From JAPPHA01 sp965242975 (lineage in GTDB: Bacteria; Pseudomonadota; Alphaproteobacteria; Rhodobacterales; Rhodobacteraceae), in assembly GCA_965242975.1 (NCBI GenBank), contig CBDETS010000007.1, forward strand, positions 6,051,813-6,115,812: DNA of 64,000 nt, written 5' to 3'. Below are positions 54,666-63,568 of the stretch, one piece after another; the first letter of the stretch is position 1, and every line of letters begins with the position of its first letter. The notes under the pieces were generated by a model, which saw only the letters and a program-made list of their open reading frames with translations, did no database searches and was not told where the DNA came from. The position numbers and the translations under genes were made by a program.

Positions 54666-57600
54666 ATGGATCATACATTGAGCATGACGGAGCAAGACCA
54701 GACGCAGGACGAGGCCGTTGCATTGGCCGTGAAAGCGGTCGAGCGGCTGTTTGAGAAAGGCAGCTCCAACGGAGACATCTACGAACCCCAAGACGACAGA
54801 TCGGCACGTGCGGCTGTGTTGCGGTTGAAAGAGCTGTTCAAGGAACTCCCGAAAACCATTGTCGATGCCTTGGACGGTGCACGAAGCAGCGGCGAGCTCC
54901 TGTCGAGCGACCGGTTGCAGGGACTTGCGGAGATCCTGCAGAACGCCGACGACGCGAGTGCGTCGGAAGTTCGCTTTGTGCTCCGGGAAGATGATCTCCT
55001 CGTGGGTCACAACGGCCGTGCTGTGCGGCTGCAACACATAGTGGGGTTGGCTACACCGTGGTTCAGCACGAAGGGCGGTGAAGCGGATTCGTTTGGCAGA
55101 CACGGCATAGGGCTTTCCGCGCTACGATCCCTATCAAGGACGATCGAGGTGCATTGCAGTCCCTATCACCTGCGGTTGGGCGATCCGAACCTGTCCCCGA
55201 TTGGGCCGATGAAGCTACCAGGTGCTCTCGACGAGGGAGAATGGACCGTTTTCCGGATCCCTATCGGTGACGGCAGCCTCAGAGTGGAAGAGTTGGCTGA
55301 TTGGCTTGACCGCTGGGGCGACGCGGGCTTGCTATTTCTGCGGAATACCGAGGCGGTGGAATTGCGGGTGGCTGACGGACAGATGGTTCGCCGGCTTTCG
55401 GTTCGTCGGACGCCGACAATACCTGACGCGTCGGACGCATTTCCGGGTACAGGGGTCCGTCGTCAGCGCGTGGAAGCTCCTGGCGGCCTCTGTTGGATGG
55501 TGTACACGGCGGAGGTTGACTCTCCGAAGGGAGTATCTCGGGTTCGCAAAGCGACGGAGCCGACCACGCCGATCGGCGTTGCGTTGCCATTGCACGAGGA
55601 GCAGGCAGGCAAAGTCTACGCGGGACTACCAGTTGTCGAGACTCCATTGCCGGTGTTCGTGAACGCGCAATTCGACCCGCTGACCAGCCGGCGCAATGTG
55701 GCCGATACGGAGTGGAATCGCGCGCTGGTGCCGCTGGTGGCCAAGATCTGGGCGCACTCGGCCGTCGACTTCTTCAGCAGATATCCGGAGGCTGCGTGGC
55801 GGGCTACGCCTCTAGGCTTCTCGCCCGACCACGAGGTCGTGTCGTTACTCGTCAGGCTGAACGACGCCATCCTCGACAGTGCAAGAACGACTGTGGCTAA
55901 AGGTGTTGTCCTCAAAGTGCCCGGAGAAGGCTGGTTAAAGCTCGAGGAGTTGGCGGTCGAACACGAATCGCTTGAGGGGGTGGTAACAGCGGAGGAAACG
56001 GCCGCGCTCCTCGGCATGCGGGCGACACTTCCATGGGACGCTCGGGACGAGGGTGGGAGATGGCGTTCCGTATTGAAAGACTGGCGAGCCGCCGGGGCAG
56101 ACATTACGGAGCCACTTAGCGTGGAACGGGCCCTGAAGCTGCTCCAAGACGAGGCCCGATCCATTCGATCAACCGTCAAGCTCTCCGCGGCGGGATTACG
56201 GAACGAACTGGGTGACTTGCTCGGCACATTGCCATGCGTGGTTGCAGCCGATGGACGACGCTTGATCCCGCCTTCGGAGGGCGACGCCGAGGCCCTCGCG
56301 GAGAAAGTGTCTCCTCTTGCAGAAGCACTCGGGATCGTGACGGCGCTGCACCCGGTGTATCTCGGCGACTCCGAAGACGCACGCGTAATGGTCGAATGGC
56401 TTCGGGAGCAAGGCGCACTGTTGGACGGGAAGGACGATACAGTTGTGGTTCGCCGACTTGCGGATGTGGGGCGGTCGGGGGGACGACTCGCGCGGCCGCT
56501 AACGGACGGACAGGCGGACGCGCTCAGGCGAGCCTTCGAACTGATCGATGTGGCCGAAAGGCCCGAATTGGGACGCGCCGTGGGACACGCGATTTCTCTA
56601 AGTGCGTACGAATACCGGTCCGGAGGTAACGGGAGACGTCGACGGACGGTCGCGTCACCGGCGACCGCATACCAGTCGAGTTCGATTGATCGAGGCCGGG
56701 AGAGCTTCGCCGTGGCCGCAGGGAAAACGAGTGGCATTATTTGGGTGGAAGGTCGCTACGGAAAGACGCTGAAGTCATCCGAGGGCCGGACCGGAATAGG
56801 GGCGCAGAAGTTTCTGACGCTGCTCGGCGCGGAGACTGCACCCCGACCCAGGCCGCACCCAAAATTGGTACAGCGTTTTTCTCGCAGGCCAGCTGGGCTA
56901 TCCCGGTCTGCAGAAGGCACCTCCAATGAACGCTCGATGACGCTGGCAGACCAGGGAGCGACCTACACATTGGCGGATTCAGACTGTCCCTCGATGACCG
57001 GCGTCATCAACGACATCGCACGCGTTCGCCAAGGTGGCAGGCGACGGCGAAGGGCTCGGGCGTTGCTGACGACCTTGGTGCGGGCTTGGGGTCGTTTGAG
57101 TGACTTCGCAGAAGTCACCACTGCGGATGACCACTACGATTGGAGAGAGAAGGGACGCACGGCCGCGTTCTGGCTGTGGCAAGCACGCGACGTTGCGTGG
57201 CTTGATGATGAGAGCGGTACACCAAGACGGCCGTCGGAACTGCGAATCCGCACACCCGGGACCGAAGCGATATTCGGCTCAGACTCGCCGGATTTCCTTC
57301 ATCAGGACCTCGTTGGTGCTCATCGGGATCGGCGCAACTGGCAGGCGGCAATGAGCGCGCTTGGGATGTCGGGGGATCCGACGCGGCGGGAGCTGGTAGC
57401 AAGGCTACGCAAACTTAGGGACGACATTGGGTCTGAGGGCAGCGCCGATCGGGACGCGGCGGTGGTTTACAAGGCATTGGCCGAGTCGCTGGCCAGATCC
57501 GGGTCACGATCGGACTTAACCAGGCAGGGCCTGCGCAAGGCGTTCAGCGAAGGCGATGGCCTCATCAAAACGAAACTGGGGTGGTGTCCCCCCAGTAAGG

Positions 57601-57726
57601 TGTATGCGGGTCCGCCGGTTTTCGGTAGATACATGCCGTTTGCACCGCTTGTGCCTGGGACCGACGAGCTGTGGAACGCACTTCAACTCAGGGAGCCATC
57701 GCTCGCGGATTGCATCAATGTTCTTA
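54666..57726 (+). pseudogene. Sacsin-type GHKL ATPase gene, 5' piece
   Basis: Starts at ATG 54666 (AAGGA 8 bases upstream) or ATG 54684. GHKL/Hsp90-type ATP-binding region near the N-terminus: GLAEILQNADDASASEVRFV (N box with Glu and Asn), VGHNGRAV, and SFGRHGIGLSALRSLS (G-x-x-G-x-G box). This is the sacsin/NO VEIN N-terminal pattern. The remaining 800 residues are unrecognised. The IS5-family element interrupts the frame after NVL; without it the protein is 1,306 residues. Confidence 0.82.
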
Positions 57727-58684
57727 GAGCTTGAATCATATCTCGCTTTCTCGCTTTTTCCGTTTCGTTTCAATGGGATGTCTCCCGTGCCACCCGCCGC
57801 ATCATGAACCGGCAAGCCGCCAGCTGACACCACGCCAGCGAACTCGCCAGGCTCCGCTCGTAATCCTTCGCAAGACGCCGACACCGGGACATCCAGGCAA
57901 ACGTCCGCTCCACGACCCAGCGACGGTACAGCACCGTGAAGCGTTTGATATCCTTCGGTTTTTCCACAATCTCAAGCAGACCGCCAAGGCCATGCTCCCC
58001 CAGCTTCGAGACAAGCTTCGGACCCTGGTAGCCGCCGTCGGCCCACAGTTTCGTCACCGCGGACGCCTTCTCAAGCATCCGCAGTATCACCGCGGGAGCA
58101 CCATCCCGGTCCTGCACGTCGGCCGCATGAACCGCGATCACGATCGGCAACCCTTCGACGTCGACGGCAATGTGGCGTTTGCGGCCCTTGACCTTCTTGC
58201 CCGCATCATAGCCGGCAGGGCCGCCGCTCTCCGTCGTCTTCACCGACTGGCTGTCGATCGCGGCCGCCGTCGGCTCTTCGGAGCGTTGCGCCAACTCCCG
58301 TGCGTGCCCGCGCAGTACGTCCATCATCCGGTCGAAAACACCGCTGTCCCGCCAGGAGTAGTAATAGTTCTGAACCGTCGTAAACGGCGGAAAACACTTC
58401 GGAATCGCGCGCCACTGGCATCCGGTTCCCAACATGTACTGGATGGCGTTGAAAACCTCGCTCAGATCAGTCGTGCGCTGACGCCCCATCCGCGAGGGCG
58501 GCGGAAGAAGTGGCTCGATCAGTTCCCATTCCGCGTCGGTCAAATCAGTTTCAAAGCGTTCGCCATTTCGTTTATATGTCTTCTGCGCGGCCTTGTTCCA
58601 GGACATGTGGACCTCCTCGTCTGTCGTGGAAAACTGACTCGGAATACCACATCTTGCGGGGCCGCGCACTTTTAGGTCAAGCTC
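57727..58684 (-). mobile_element. IS5-family insertion sequence
   Basis: 958 bp. Ends GAGCTTGA at both termini (inverted), flanked by the 3-bp duplicate TTA (57724-57726 and 58685-58687). One intact transposase. Removal restores the sacsin-like frame (INVLRRIARGQ). Confidence 0.93.
57770..58606 (-). CDS. IS5-family transposase
   Basis: 278 residues from the ATG at 58606. DDE motifs: AAIDSQSVKTTESG (Asp), KLWADGGYQGPKL (Asp) and RWVVERTFAWMSRCRRLAKDYE (Glu). N-terminal LTDAEWELIEPLLPPP is typical of IS5 relatives. Intact. Confidence 0.95.
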   Translation of the reverse strand: MSWNKAAQKTYKRNGERFETDLTDAEWELIEPLLPPPSRMGRQRTTDLSEVFNAIQYMLGTGCQWRAIPKCFPPFTTVQNYYYSWRDSGVFDRMMDVLRGHARELAQRSEEPTAAAIDSQSVKTTESGGPAGYDAGKKVKGRKRHIAVDVEGLPIVIAVHAADVQDRDGAPAVILRMLEKASAVTKLWADGGYQGPKLVSKLGEHGLGGLLEIVEKPKDIKRFTVLYRRWVVERTFAWMSRCRRLAKDYERSLASSLAWCQLAACRFMMRRVARETSH

Positions 58685-59547
58685 TTAGACGAATTGCGCG
58701 AGGGCAGCGTGAGCTAGATCTCACTGGCGAGGTGGTCCAACTTGAGACGTTGCGGTTGCTGGCGGAACGGTACCGTACAAAGGGATCTCGAAAGGATCGC
58801 CGGAAGCTTGTCAAGCTAGCACTTTGGACGACTTTGGGATGGAAGAAGGACCGCCCGGTGTTTGTCACGGACGACGAAACTCTCCTTGAAGCACTCGGGG
58901 CTAATTTTCCGCTCTGGAGACCGGGCGGCGAGATGGAACAGTTCCAGTTGTTGTTAGAGCCACTGGGAGTTGAGGTGATCAACTCGACGGATGCCGACGT
59001 GTTGGAGGTAAACGACTCCATCGAGGATCCGGAGGCCACGCACGCATTCCGTGCCGCCCTGGAACAATTGCAGGAAGATTTGGTGCGGAACGAACCTTCG
59101 GCAGCGAGGAGTATCCGCGGCCGATGGGACACCTTGAGTGAATTCACAGTTTGGTCGCACCCGAAGCTCATGCTTGCCGTTCGCGTTCCTGAGAGCGCAG
59201 GCGGTGGGATTCGACATTGTCCCGTCCACGTAAAGGTGGACGTGGATAGCCAACGAGTGTTCGTCAAAGACCCGCAGACCGATCTTCCTCGGGCTGATCG
59301 AGGAGGGCGAGCCGTTGCGGCGCTATTCGACGGTGAAAGGCGTCGGGTGGCGCAGGCTTGGCGAGCAGCTTGGGATCGAGCTGGAGACGGGATGGAGGTG
59401 GCGAGGTTCGAACTGGCGGAACAGCGAGCTGAACGTGAGAAGGAAGAGACTGCTGCTGCGATCAAACAGGACTTGGAAGCGTTAAGGACAAGCACAGGGG
59501 GAAGCGCAAGACCACGGCAGGTAGCAGTCGCCGCCGCGATCCGGTGA
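58685..59547 (+). pseudogene. Sacsin-type GHKL ATPase gene, 3' piece
   Basis: Encodes the last about 285 residues (LRRIARGQRELDLTG through VAVAAAIR). Includes TLGWKKDRPVFVTDDETLLEALGANFPLWRPGGEM and a coiled-coil tail (FELAEQRAEREKEETAAAIKQDLEAL). No lesion apart from the IS. The stop overlaps the next gene start (TGATG). Confidence 0.82.
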
Positions 59548-60149
59548 TGGCGAGTGATGGCAGCCGTGTTGGCAGCGGCAGCACAAGACATGATGTGCCA
59601 GGCGAAACGAAGCTTCGGGTACTCGTCGACCCCGACACTCTCACGGTGGTGGATCCGAGCGGTAGGTTGGTCGGCGGGTCACCTCGAAGCGATCGGACAC
59701 GCCAGCGGGGTCTCGGTGGCGAACCGGCGGAACCCCGTGTGACGGAACCTAGCAGGCCGCGGAACCGCAAGCCGCTACGCGGTTACTCGGATCAAGAACG
59801 GGAGGATGTTGGATTCGATCTTGCGCGCAGAGTCCTCAGCAGCGACCACAATGACATTGTAGACCTACGCGCGCAACACGGGGTCGGCGCAGATGCAATG
59901 GATGAGTTGGAACGGTTCTACGAGTTGAAGGTCAGTGCGGGCAGCGAAACGAACGAAGTAACGCTAACCAGTGCTGAGTGGCAGCGTGCGAAAAGCTCGC
60001 CCAATTTCTTTCTTGTGATCGTCTCCAATGTGGAGGAAGGGGCAGACTCAGGACCCAGCATTCGAATCATCCCTCAGCCGCTGAGAGTGCGCACGATTTT
60101 TGATGGCGGGTTGATCCCGGTTTTTGGTGGTTTTCGGTTGTTGAGTTGA
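59547..60149 (+). CDS. DUF3883 (NO VEIN C-terminal) protein, 3' end replaced by a mobile unit
   Basis: 200 residues from the ATG at 59547 (GTG at 59544 is possible). The linker-like N-terminal half is followed by the DUF3883 domain: REDVGFDLARRVLSSDHNDIVDLRAQHGVGADAMDELERFYELKVSAG, with ExK-like YELKVS as a nuclease-type core, then SAEWQRAKSSPNFFLVIVSNVEEG. After IRIIPQPL (60080) the frame enters the mobile unit and ends about 23 codons later; family members usually end with their own tail. Coupled to the sacsin-like ATPase gene, probably its effector. Confidence 0.78.
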   Translation: MASDGSRVGSGSTRHDVPGETKLRVLVDPDTLTVVDPSGRLVGGSPRSDRTRQRGLGGEPAEPRVTEPSRPRNRKPLRGYSDQEREDVGFDLARRVLSSDHNDIVDLRAQHGVGADAMDELERFYELKVSAGSETNEVTLTSAEWQRAKSSPNFFLVIVSNVEEGADSGPSIRIIPQPLRVRTIFDGGLIPVFGGFRLLS

Positions 60150-60337
60150 TGCGCCTGGGTTGAGTTGGGTGGTTCCGGGAACCGGTTCCGTCGATTTGCG
60201 TATGCGGGAACCGGGAACCGCCATCGCGGGCTGTGGTCGCGGACGGTCTGTTTACCGTTCTGTGTGGACTGTGATTCGTTGCCGGCGCAGCGGATTCTGC
60301 CGGGTGCCTGGACGGGGAAGTGTTCAGTTTTGCCCAT
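60074..60337 (-). CDS. Small Arg/Pro-rich protein overlapping the ATPase 3' end
   Basis: 87 residues starting MGKTEHFPVQAPGR. The ATG lies inside the last codons of the ATPase gene, as in coupled genes. The diverged copy at 5345-5576 keeps the same frame with no indel until near the end, and many of its changes are third-position or conservative (Lys/Arg, Ser codons). RWRFPVP and RRNRFPEP are identical in both. That pattern suggests coding. The last residues come from the flanking gene. A copy is at 63503-63802. Confidence 0.4.
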   Translation of the reverse strand: MGKTEHFPVQAPGRIRCAGNESQSTQNGKQTVRDHSPRWRFPVPAYANRRNRFPEPPNSTQAHQLNNRKPPKTGINPPSKIVRTLSG

Positions 60338-60535
60338 CGGACAGCATGTCGTCGGTGAACAGTGCCGGTGTGGTGCGCCCGAGGCTGTAGCCGTCCCGGG
60401 AGCGGATCACGGTTCCGGCACCGCACAGCTGCCTGAGGGTGGTGCTGACGGTTTCGTTGCGCAATCTGGCGCGTTGGCGAAGCTGGCGCTGGGAGAGCGG
60501 TCGTGCCGCATCGTCGAGCAGTTTCACGATCCGGG
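60080..60535. repeat. Direct repeat copy 1 (at least 456 bp)
   Basis: By eye identical to 63545-64000 (offset 3,465), where the window ends, so the full length is unknown. It starts GCTGAGAGTGCGCAC at the point where the DUF3883 gene is cut. It carries, on the minus strand, a small reading frame and the end of a RepA-like ATPase gene. Confidence 0.93.
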
Positions 60536-60860
60536 TTCCGGGGTCGCCGTCGGGTTCGGCCTGCTGGCGGGCCGGGGTTTCCTTGAGGCGCAGGAAGGTG
60601 CCGTGCCCCTCGGTCGCGAGGTCGAGTTCGATGTCGTCCCGGGCGGGGGCGGCGCGGTGCTCGACACTCATGAAGATCTGCTGACGGCGACGGCGCAGGT
60701 AGGCCATGCTGTCGCACCATGCGAAGAGTTCGCCGGAGCCGCGCAGCGCCTGTCCTGCCCGTGCTGCGCCGCTCTTGCGGGCGTGGTGGACGACGAGGAC
60801 GGCGGTTTCGAACCGGCGCTGGAGGCTGCGGAGGAAAGCGAGGTGATGGGAATGTTCCCA
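60324..60860 (-). pseudogene. RepA-like replicative helicase ATPase, C-terminal fragment
   Basis: The frame encodes HLAFLRSLQRRFETAVLVVHHARKSGAARAGQALRGSGELFAWCDS then a C-terminal winged-helix part (DAARPLSQRQLRQRARLRNETVSTTLRQL). VLVVHHARKSG...LRGSGELFAW is the RecA-fold core end of plasmid RepA/AAA_25 ATPases. It is cut upstream at the palindrome 60836-60871, where an in-frame stop appears. The Walker A half is missing. Confidence 0.8.
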
Positions 60861-60871
60861 TCACCTCGCTT
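60836..60871. repeat. Perfect 17-bp inverted repeat
   Basis: AAGCGAGGTGATGGGAA (60836-60852) and its exact complement (60855-60871) separated by TG. The left arm is ATPase coding sequence; the right arm is not, so the inverted copy marks the junction with the RIT element. Confidence 0.9.
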
Positions 60872-60885
60872 ATGGGAACCAAATG

Positions 60886-60992
60886 TTTATGTGAATCTTG
60901 AATCCCAAGTGCCTGTCATGACACGCCTTATCCGCTGATTGGGTTCACATAAAAATCTGCTCTACTCCTGTCGATTTCGACACTGACAGGAG
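60886..60992. repeat. Inverted repeats upstream of ritA
   Basis: TTTATGTGAA (60886-60895) with TTCACATAAA (60944-60953); CTCCTGTC (60965-60972) with GACAGGAG (60985-60992), which overlaps the ritA ribosome site; and GTCGA/TCGAC (60970-60981) nested inside. Candidate recombinase sites and a translation-controlling hairpin. Confidence 0.6.
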
Positions 60993-60999
60993 AGAGATC

Positions 61000-62562
61000 G
61001 TGCCTTCGAAACAATTCGGTCTTCCACTGCTCGATGTGGTTCCGGAACGGGATACCCGTGTTGTCCGGTGCTATGCGGAGCACCTGGAAGGCCTTGGTCT
61101 TTCAGACAGGAAGACCAGCTTATTGATCAGTACGGCCAGGCACGTCGCGGTCTGGCTGGCGCTCAACGGGGCGGGTCTCGACAAGCTCGACGTCCACCTT
61201 CTTGATCGTTTCATGCGCCATGAATGCCACTGTCCGGGACGGCATCGGAACGGCAGGAAGCCCGGGCAGCACTGCAGGCGATTTGCGCTCAGGTTCCTCC
61301 GGTACCTGCTCGAGACCGGGCGGGCAGAGGTGCCCCCGGAGATCGAGGCCGGCGGACATCTTGCGACACGGTTCCGGGACTCCCTGGAAGAGCAGGGATA
61401 CGCAAGCTCGACGATCAGATCGAGCGGGACCCTGTGCCGCCACTTCATCGTCTGGCTCTACCTGTCGGACATTCCCCTGGCGGAAGCCGACGAACGCGTT
61501 CAGCGTCGCTTTCTTGCCCACGACTGCACCTGTGTTCATCCGGGGTTCCTCGACAGGCCCACAGGGTTTGCCGGTTCCAGAACCTCCGGATCAACGCTCC
61601 GGCTCTTTGCCGCGTTCCTGGTGGACAGGAACGTTATCCCGGCGCCGGTGGTCCCGCAACGCCATGCGGAACACGGTGAACATCTCGATGCGTTCCTCCA
61701 CTGGCTTCGGCAGCATCGCGGCCTCAGGGACACGACCATCGAACAATACGAAAGGCACATGCGCGCGCTGCTTCCGGCTCTCGGCGACGACCCGGGGGCG
61801 TATGACGCCGCCCGTGTCCGGAACACGATCCTGGACCGTCTCGAAACCGCGTCTCGCGGGCAGGTCGGCGACCAGGCGAGCGCGCTTCGGATGTACCTGC
61901 GCTTTCTCGGGTCGAACGGCCTCTGCCGGCCGGAACTCGTCCACGCGGTTCCGACGGTCCCGAGACTCCGGGGCGAAAGCCTGCCCCGGCATGTCGGGCA
62001 GGACGATATCGAACGCATGATCGCGACCTGCGACGTGACGACGCCGATGGGGATGCGCGACCGGGCAGCCCTGCTGCTGCTCGCCCGGCTTGCGTTGCGG
62101 GCCGGCGACGTCGCCGGGTTGAATCTCGACGATATCGACTGGGACAGGGCCGTCATCCGGGTCAAAGGCAAGTCGCGGCGGGAGACGGAACTGCCGCTGC
62201 CGCAGGATGTGGGCGACGCGCTGCGGGATTACATCCTGGAGGCCCGGCCACGCAGCGACGAGAAGAAGGTGTTTCTCCGCTGCATGGCGCCGCACCGGCC
62301 CTTGGCGAATAACAGCATCAGCACTTCCATCGTATGCCGTGCGGTCGAGCGGGCCGGTATCCGGGGCGTCGGCCCGACAGCGTCACACCTGTTCAGGCGC
62401 TCGGCGGCGACCAATCTCCTGCGCGACGGCGCCCCCCTGGAAGCCATCGGCACCCTGCTCAGGCACAGCTCTCCCGACGTCACTGCGATCTATGCCCGCG
62501 TCGATGTCCGGATGCTCCGTGAACTGGTGCAGCCCTGGCCCTTCGAGGGAGACGACCGATGA
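61000..62562 (+). CDS. ritA: RitA-type tyrosine recombinase
   Basis: 520 residues, the largest of the trio. N-terminal region with Cys/His pairs (HECHCPGRHRNGRKPGQHC; HDCTCVHPG) and a SAM-like domain. Catalytic residues: Arg in LALRAGDVAGL, Lys in KGKSRRETELPL, SHLFRRSAATNL, LRHSSPDV and nucleophile Tyr in AIYARVD. GTG start with AGGAGA. Stop overlaps ritB by ATGA. Confidence 0.88.
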   Translation: MPSKQFGLPLLDVVPERDTRVVRCYAEHLEGLGLSDRKTSLLISTARHVAVWLALNGAGLDKLDVHLLDRFMRHECHCPGRHRNGRKPGQHCRRFALRFLRYLLETGRAEVPPEIEAGGHLATRFRDSLEEQGYASSTIRSSGTLCRHFIVWLYLSDIPLAEADERVQRRFLAHDCTCVHPGFLDRPTGFAGSRTSGSTLRLFAAFLVDRNVIPAPVVPQRHAEHGEHLDAFLHWLRQHRGLRDTTIEQYERHMRALLPALGDDPGAYDAARVRNTILDRLETASRGQVGDQASALRMYLRFLGSNGLCRPELVHAVPTVPRLRGESLPRHVGQDDIERMIATCDVTTPMGMRDRAALLLLARLALRAGDVAGLNLDDIDWDRAVIRVKGKSRRETELPLPQDVGDALRDYILEARPRSDEKKVFLRCMAPHRPLANNSISTSIVCRAVERAGIRGVGPTASHLFRRSAATNLLRDGAPLEAIGTLLRHSSPDVTAIYARVDVRMLRELVQPWPFEGDDR

Positions 62563-63485
62563 CCATGACGGATCACGTGAAGGATTACGTCGCAAGCAGG
62601 AAAGCACTGGGCCTGTCGTTCAGGGAAGAAGAGCGGGTCCTGATGCGTTACGCAGAACATGCCGACGCCGGGGGCGACGAATTCGTGCGTATAAACAGTG
62701 TCCTGGACTGGGCCCGTACGGCGATATCGGTCGGCGAGGCACAAAGACGACTGCGCATCGTCCGCGGGTTGGCCGTCTTCCTCCATGTCGGGGATGACCG
62801 TCACGAGGTGCCCCACCGGGACGCTCTCGGCAAGCGGAGACGGTACCGCCCACCGCCGTGCATTCCGTCACCGGAGGAGATCCGGTTGATCATGACGGAA
62901 GCGCTGTCCCTGCCGCCGGCAGGGTCGCTCACCCCGCGGACCTTCCACACCATCATCGGTCTCATCGCATGCACCGGGCTGAGACGCTCGGAAGCAACCG
63001 GCCTGCTGCTGGGCGACCTCGGACCGGACGGGCTCCTGGTCAGGAATACCAAGAACCGCCGTGACCGCCTTGTCCCCCTGCACGAGAGCACCCGCCGCGC
63101 CCTCGACGACTACCTCGTGGCGCGGAAACGGCAGGGCGGACCCTGCGAACACCTGTTCGTGCTCGCATCCGGCCGGCCGGTGCGCCCGGATTATCTGACC
63201 GAGACCTTCATCCTGCTCGCTCGCAAGGCAGGGGTTCGCGGCAAAGCCGGGGAACCCGGCCCCAGGCTTCACGACCTGAGGCACGGATTCGCCGTTCGCG
63301 CACTGGAAGGCTGCATCTCTTCCAGCCGGAAGGATGTCGGCCGACACATGCTCGCGCTCTCGACCACCCTAGGACACGCGCGACCTGTGGACACGTACTG
63401 GTACCTGGAGGCGACACCCGTCCTCATGCGCCAGGTGTCGGAGGCGACCGAGAAACTGCACATGACAGGAAAGGAAAAGACATGA
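62559..63485 (+). CDS. ritB: RitB-type tyrosine recombinase
   Basis: 308 residues. Catalytic Arg in CTGLRRSEATGL, Lys in NTKNRRDRLVPL, LHDLRHGFAVRAL (His-x-x-Arg), LGHARPVDTYWYLEATP (His and Tyr). Short N-terminal domain. Overlaps ritA at the start and ritC at the stop by 4 bp. Confidence 0.9.
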   Translation: MTMTDHVKDYVASRKALGLSFREEERVLMRYAEHADAGGDEFVRINSVLDWARTAISVGEAQRRLRIVRGLAVFLHVGDDRHEVPHRDALGKRRRYRPPPCIPSPEEIRLIMTEALSLPPAGSLTPRTFHTIIGLIACTGLRRSEATGLLLGDLGPDGLLVRNTKNRRDRLVPLHESTRRALDDYLVARKRQGGPCEHLFVLASGRPVRPDYLTETFILLARKAGVRGKAGEPGPRLHDLRHGFAVRALEGCISSSRKDVGRHMLALSTTLGHARPVDTYWYLEATPVLMRQVSEATEKLHMTGKEKT

Positions 63486-63568
63486 CCAAACTCGCACCCC
63501 CGCTATCCACCTTCCTGCAGGAGTATCTCCCCCGTGACCGGGGAGCTGAGAGTGCGCACGATTTTTGA
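63482..63568 (+). pseudogene. ritC: RitC-type tyrosine recombinase, truncated
   Basis: Begins MTKLAPPLSTFLQEYLPRDRG, the usual RitC N-terminus, then enters direct repeat copy 2 at 63545 and stops after AESAHDF. About 300 residues including the whole catalytic domain are missing. Confidence 0.85.

Larger units (their letters stand above)
60853..63544 (+). mobile_element. RIT (recombinases-in-trio) element, 3' end lost
   Basis: Three tyrosine-recombinase genes in one direction with 4-bp overlaps, the hallmark of RIT elements. The third gene is cut after 21 codons by direct repeat copy 2. The left boundary is placed at the palindrome; the right terminal repeat is missing. Probably immobile now. 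Confidence 0.8.
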
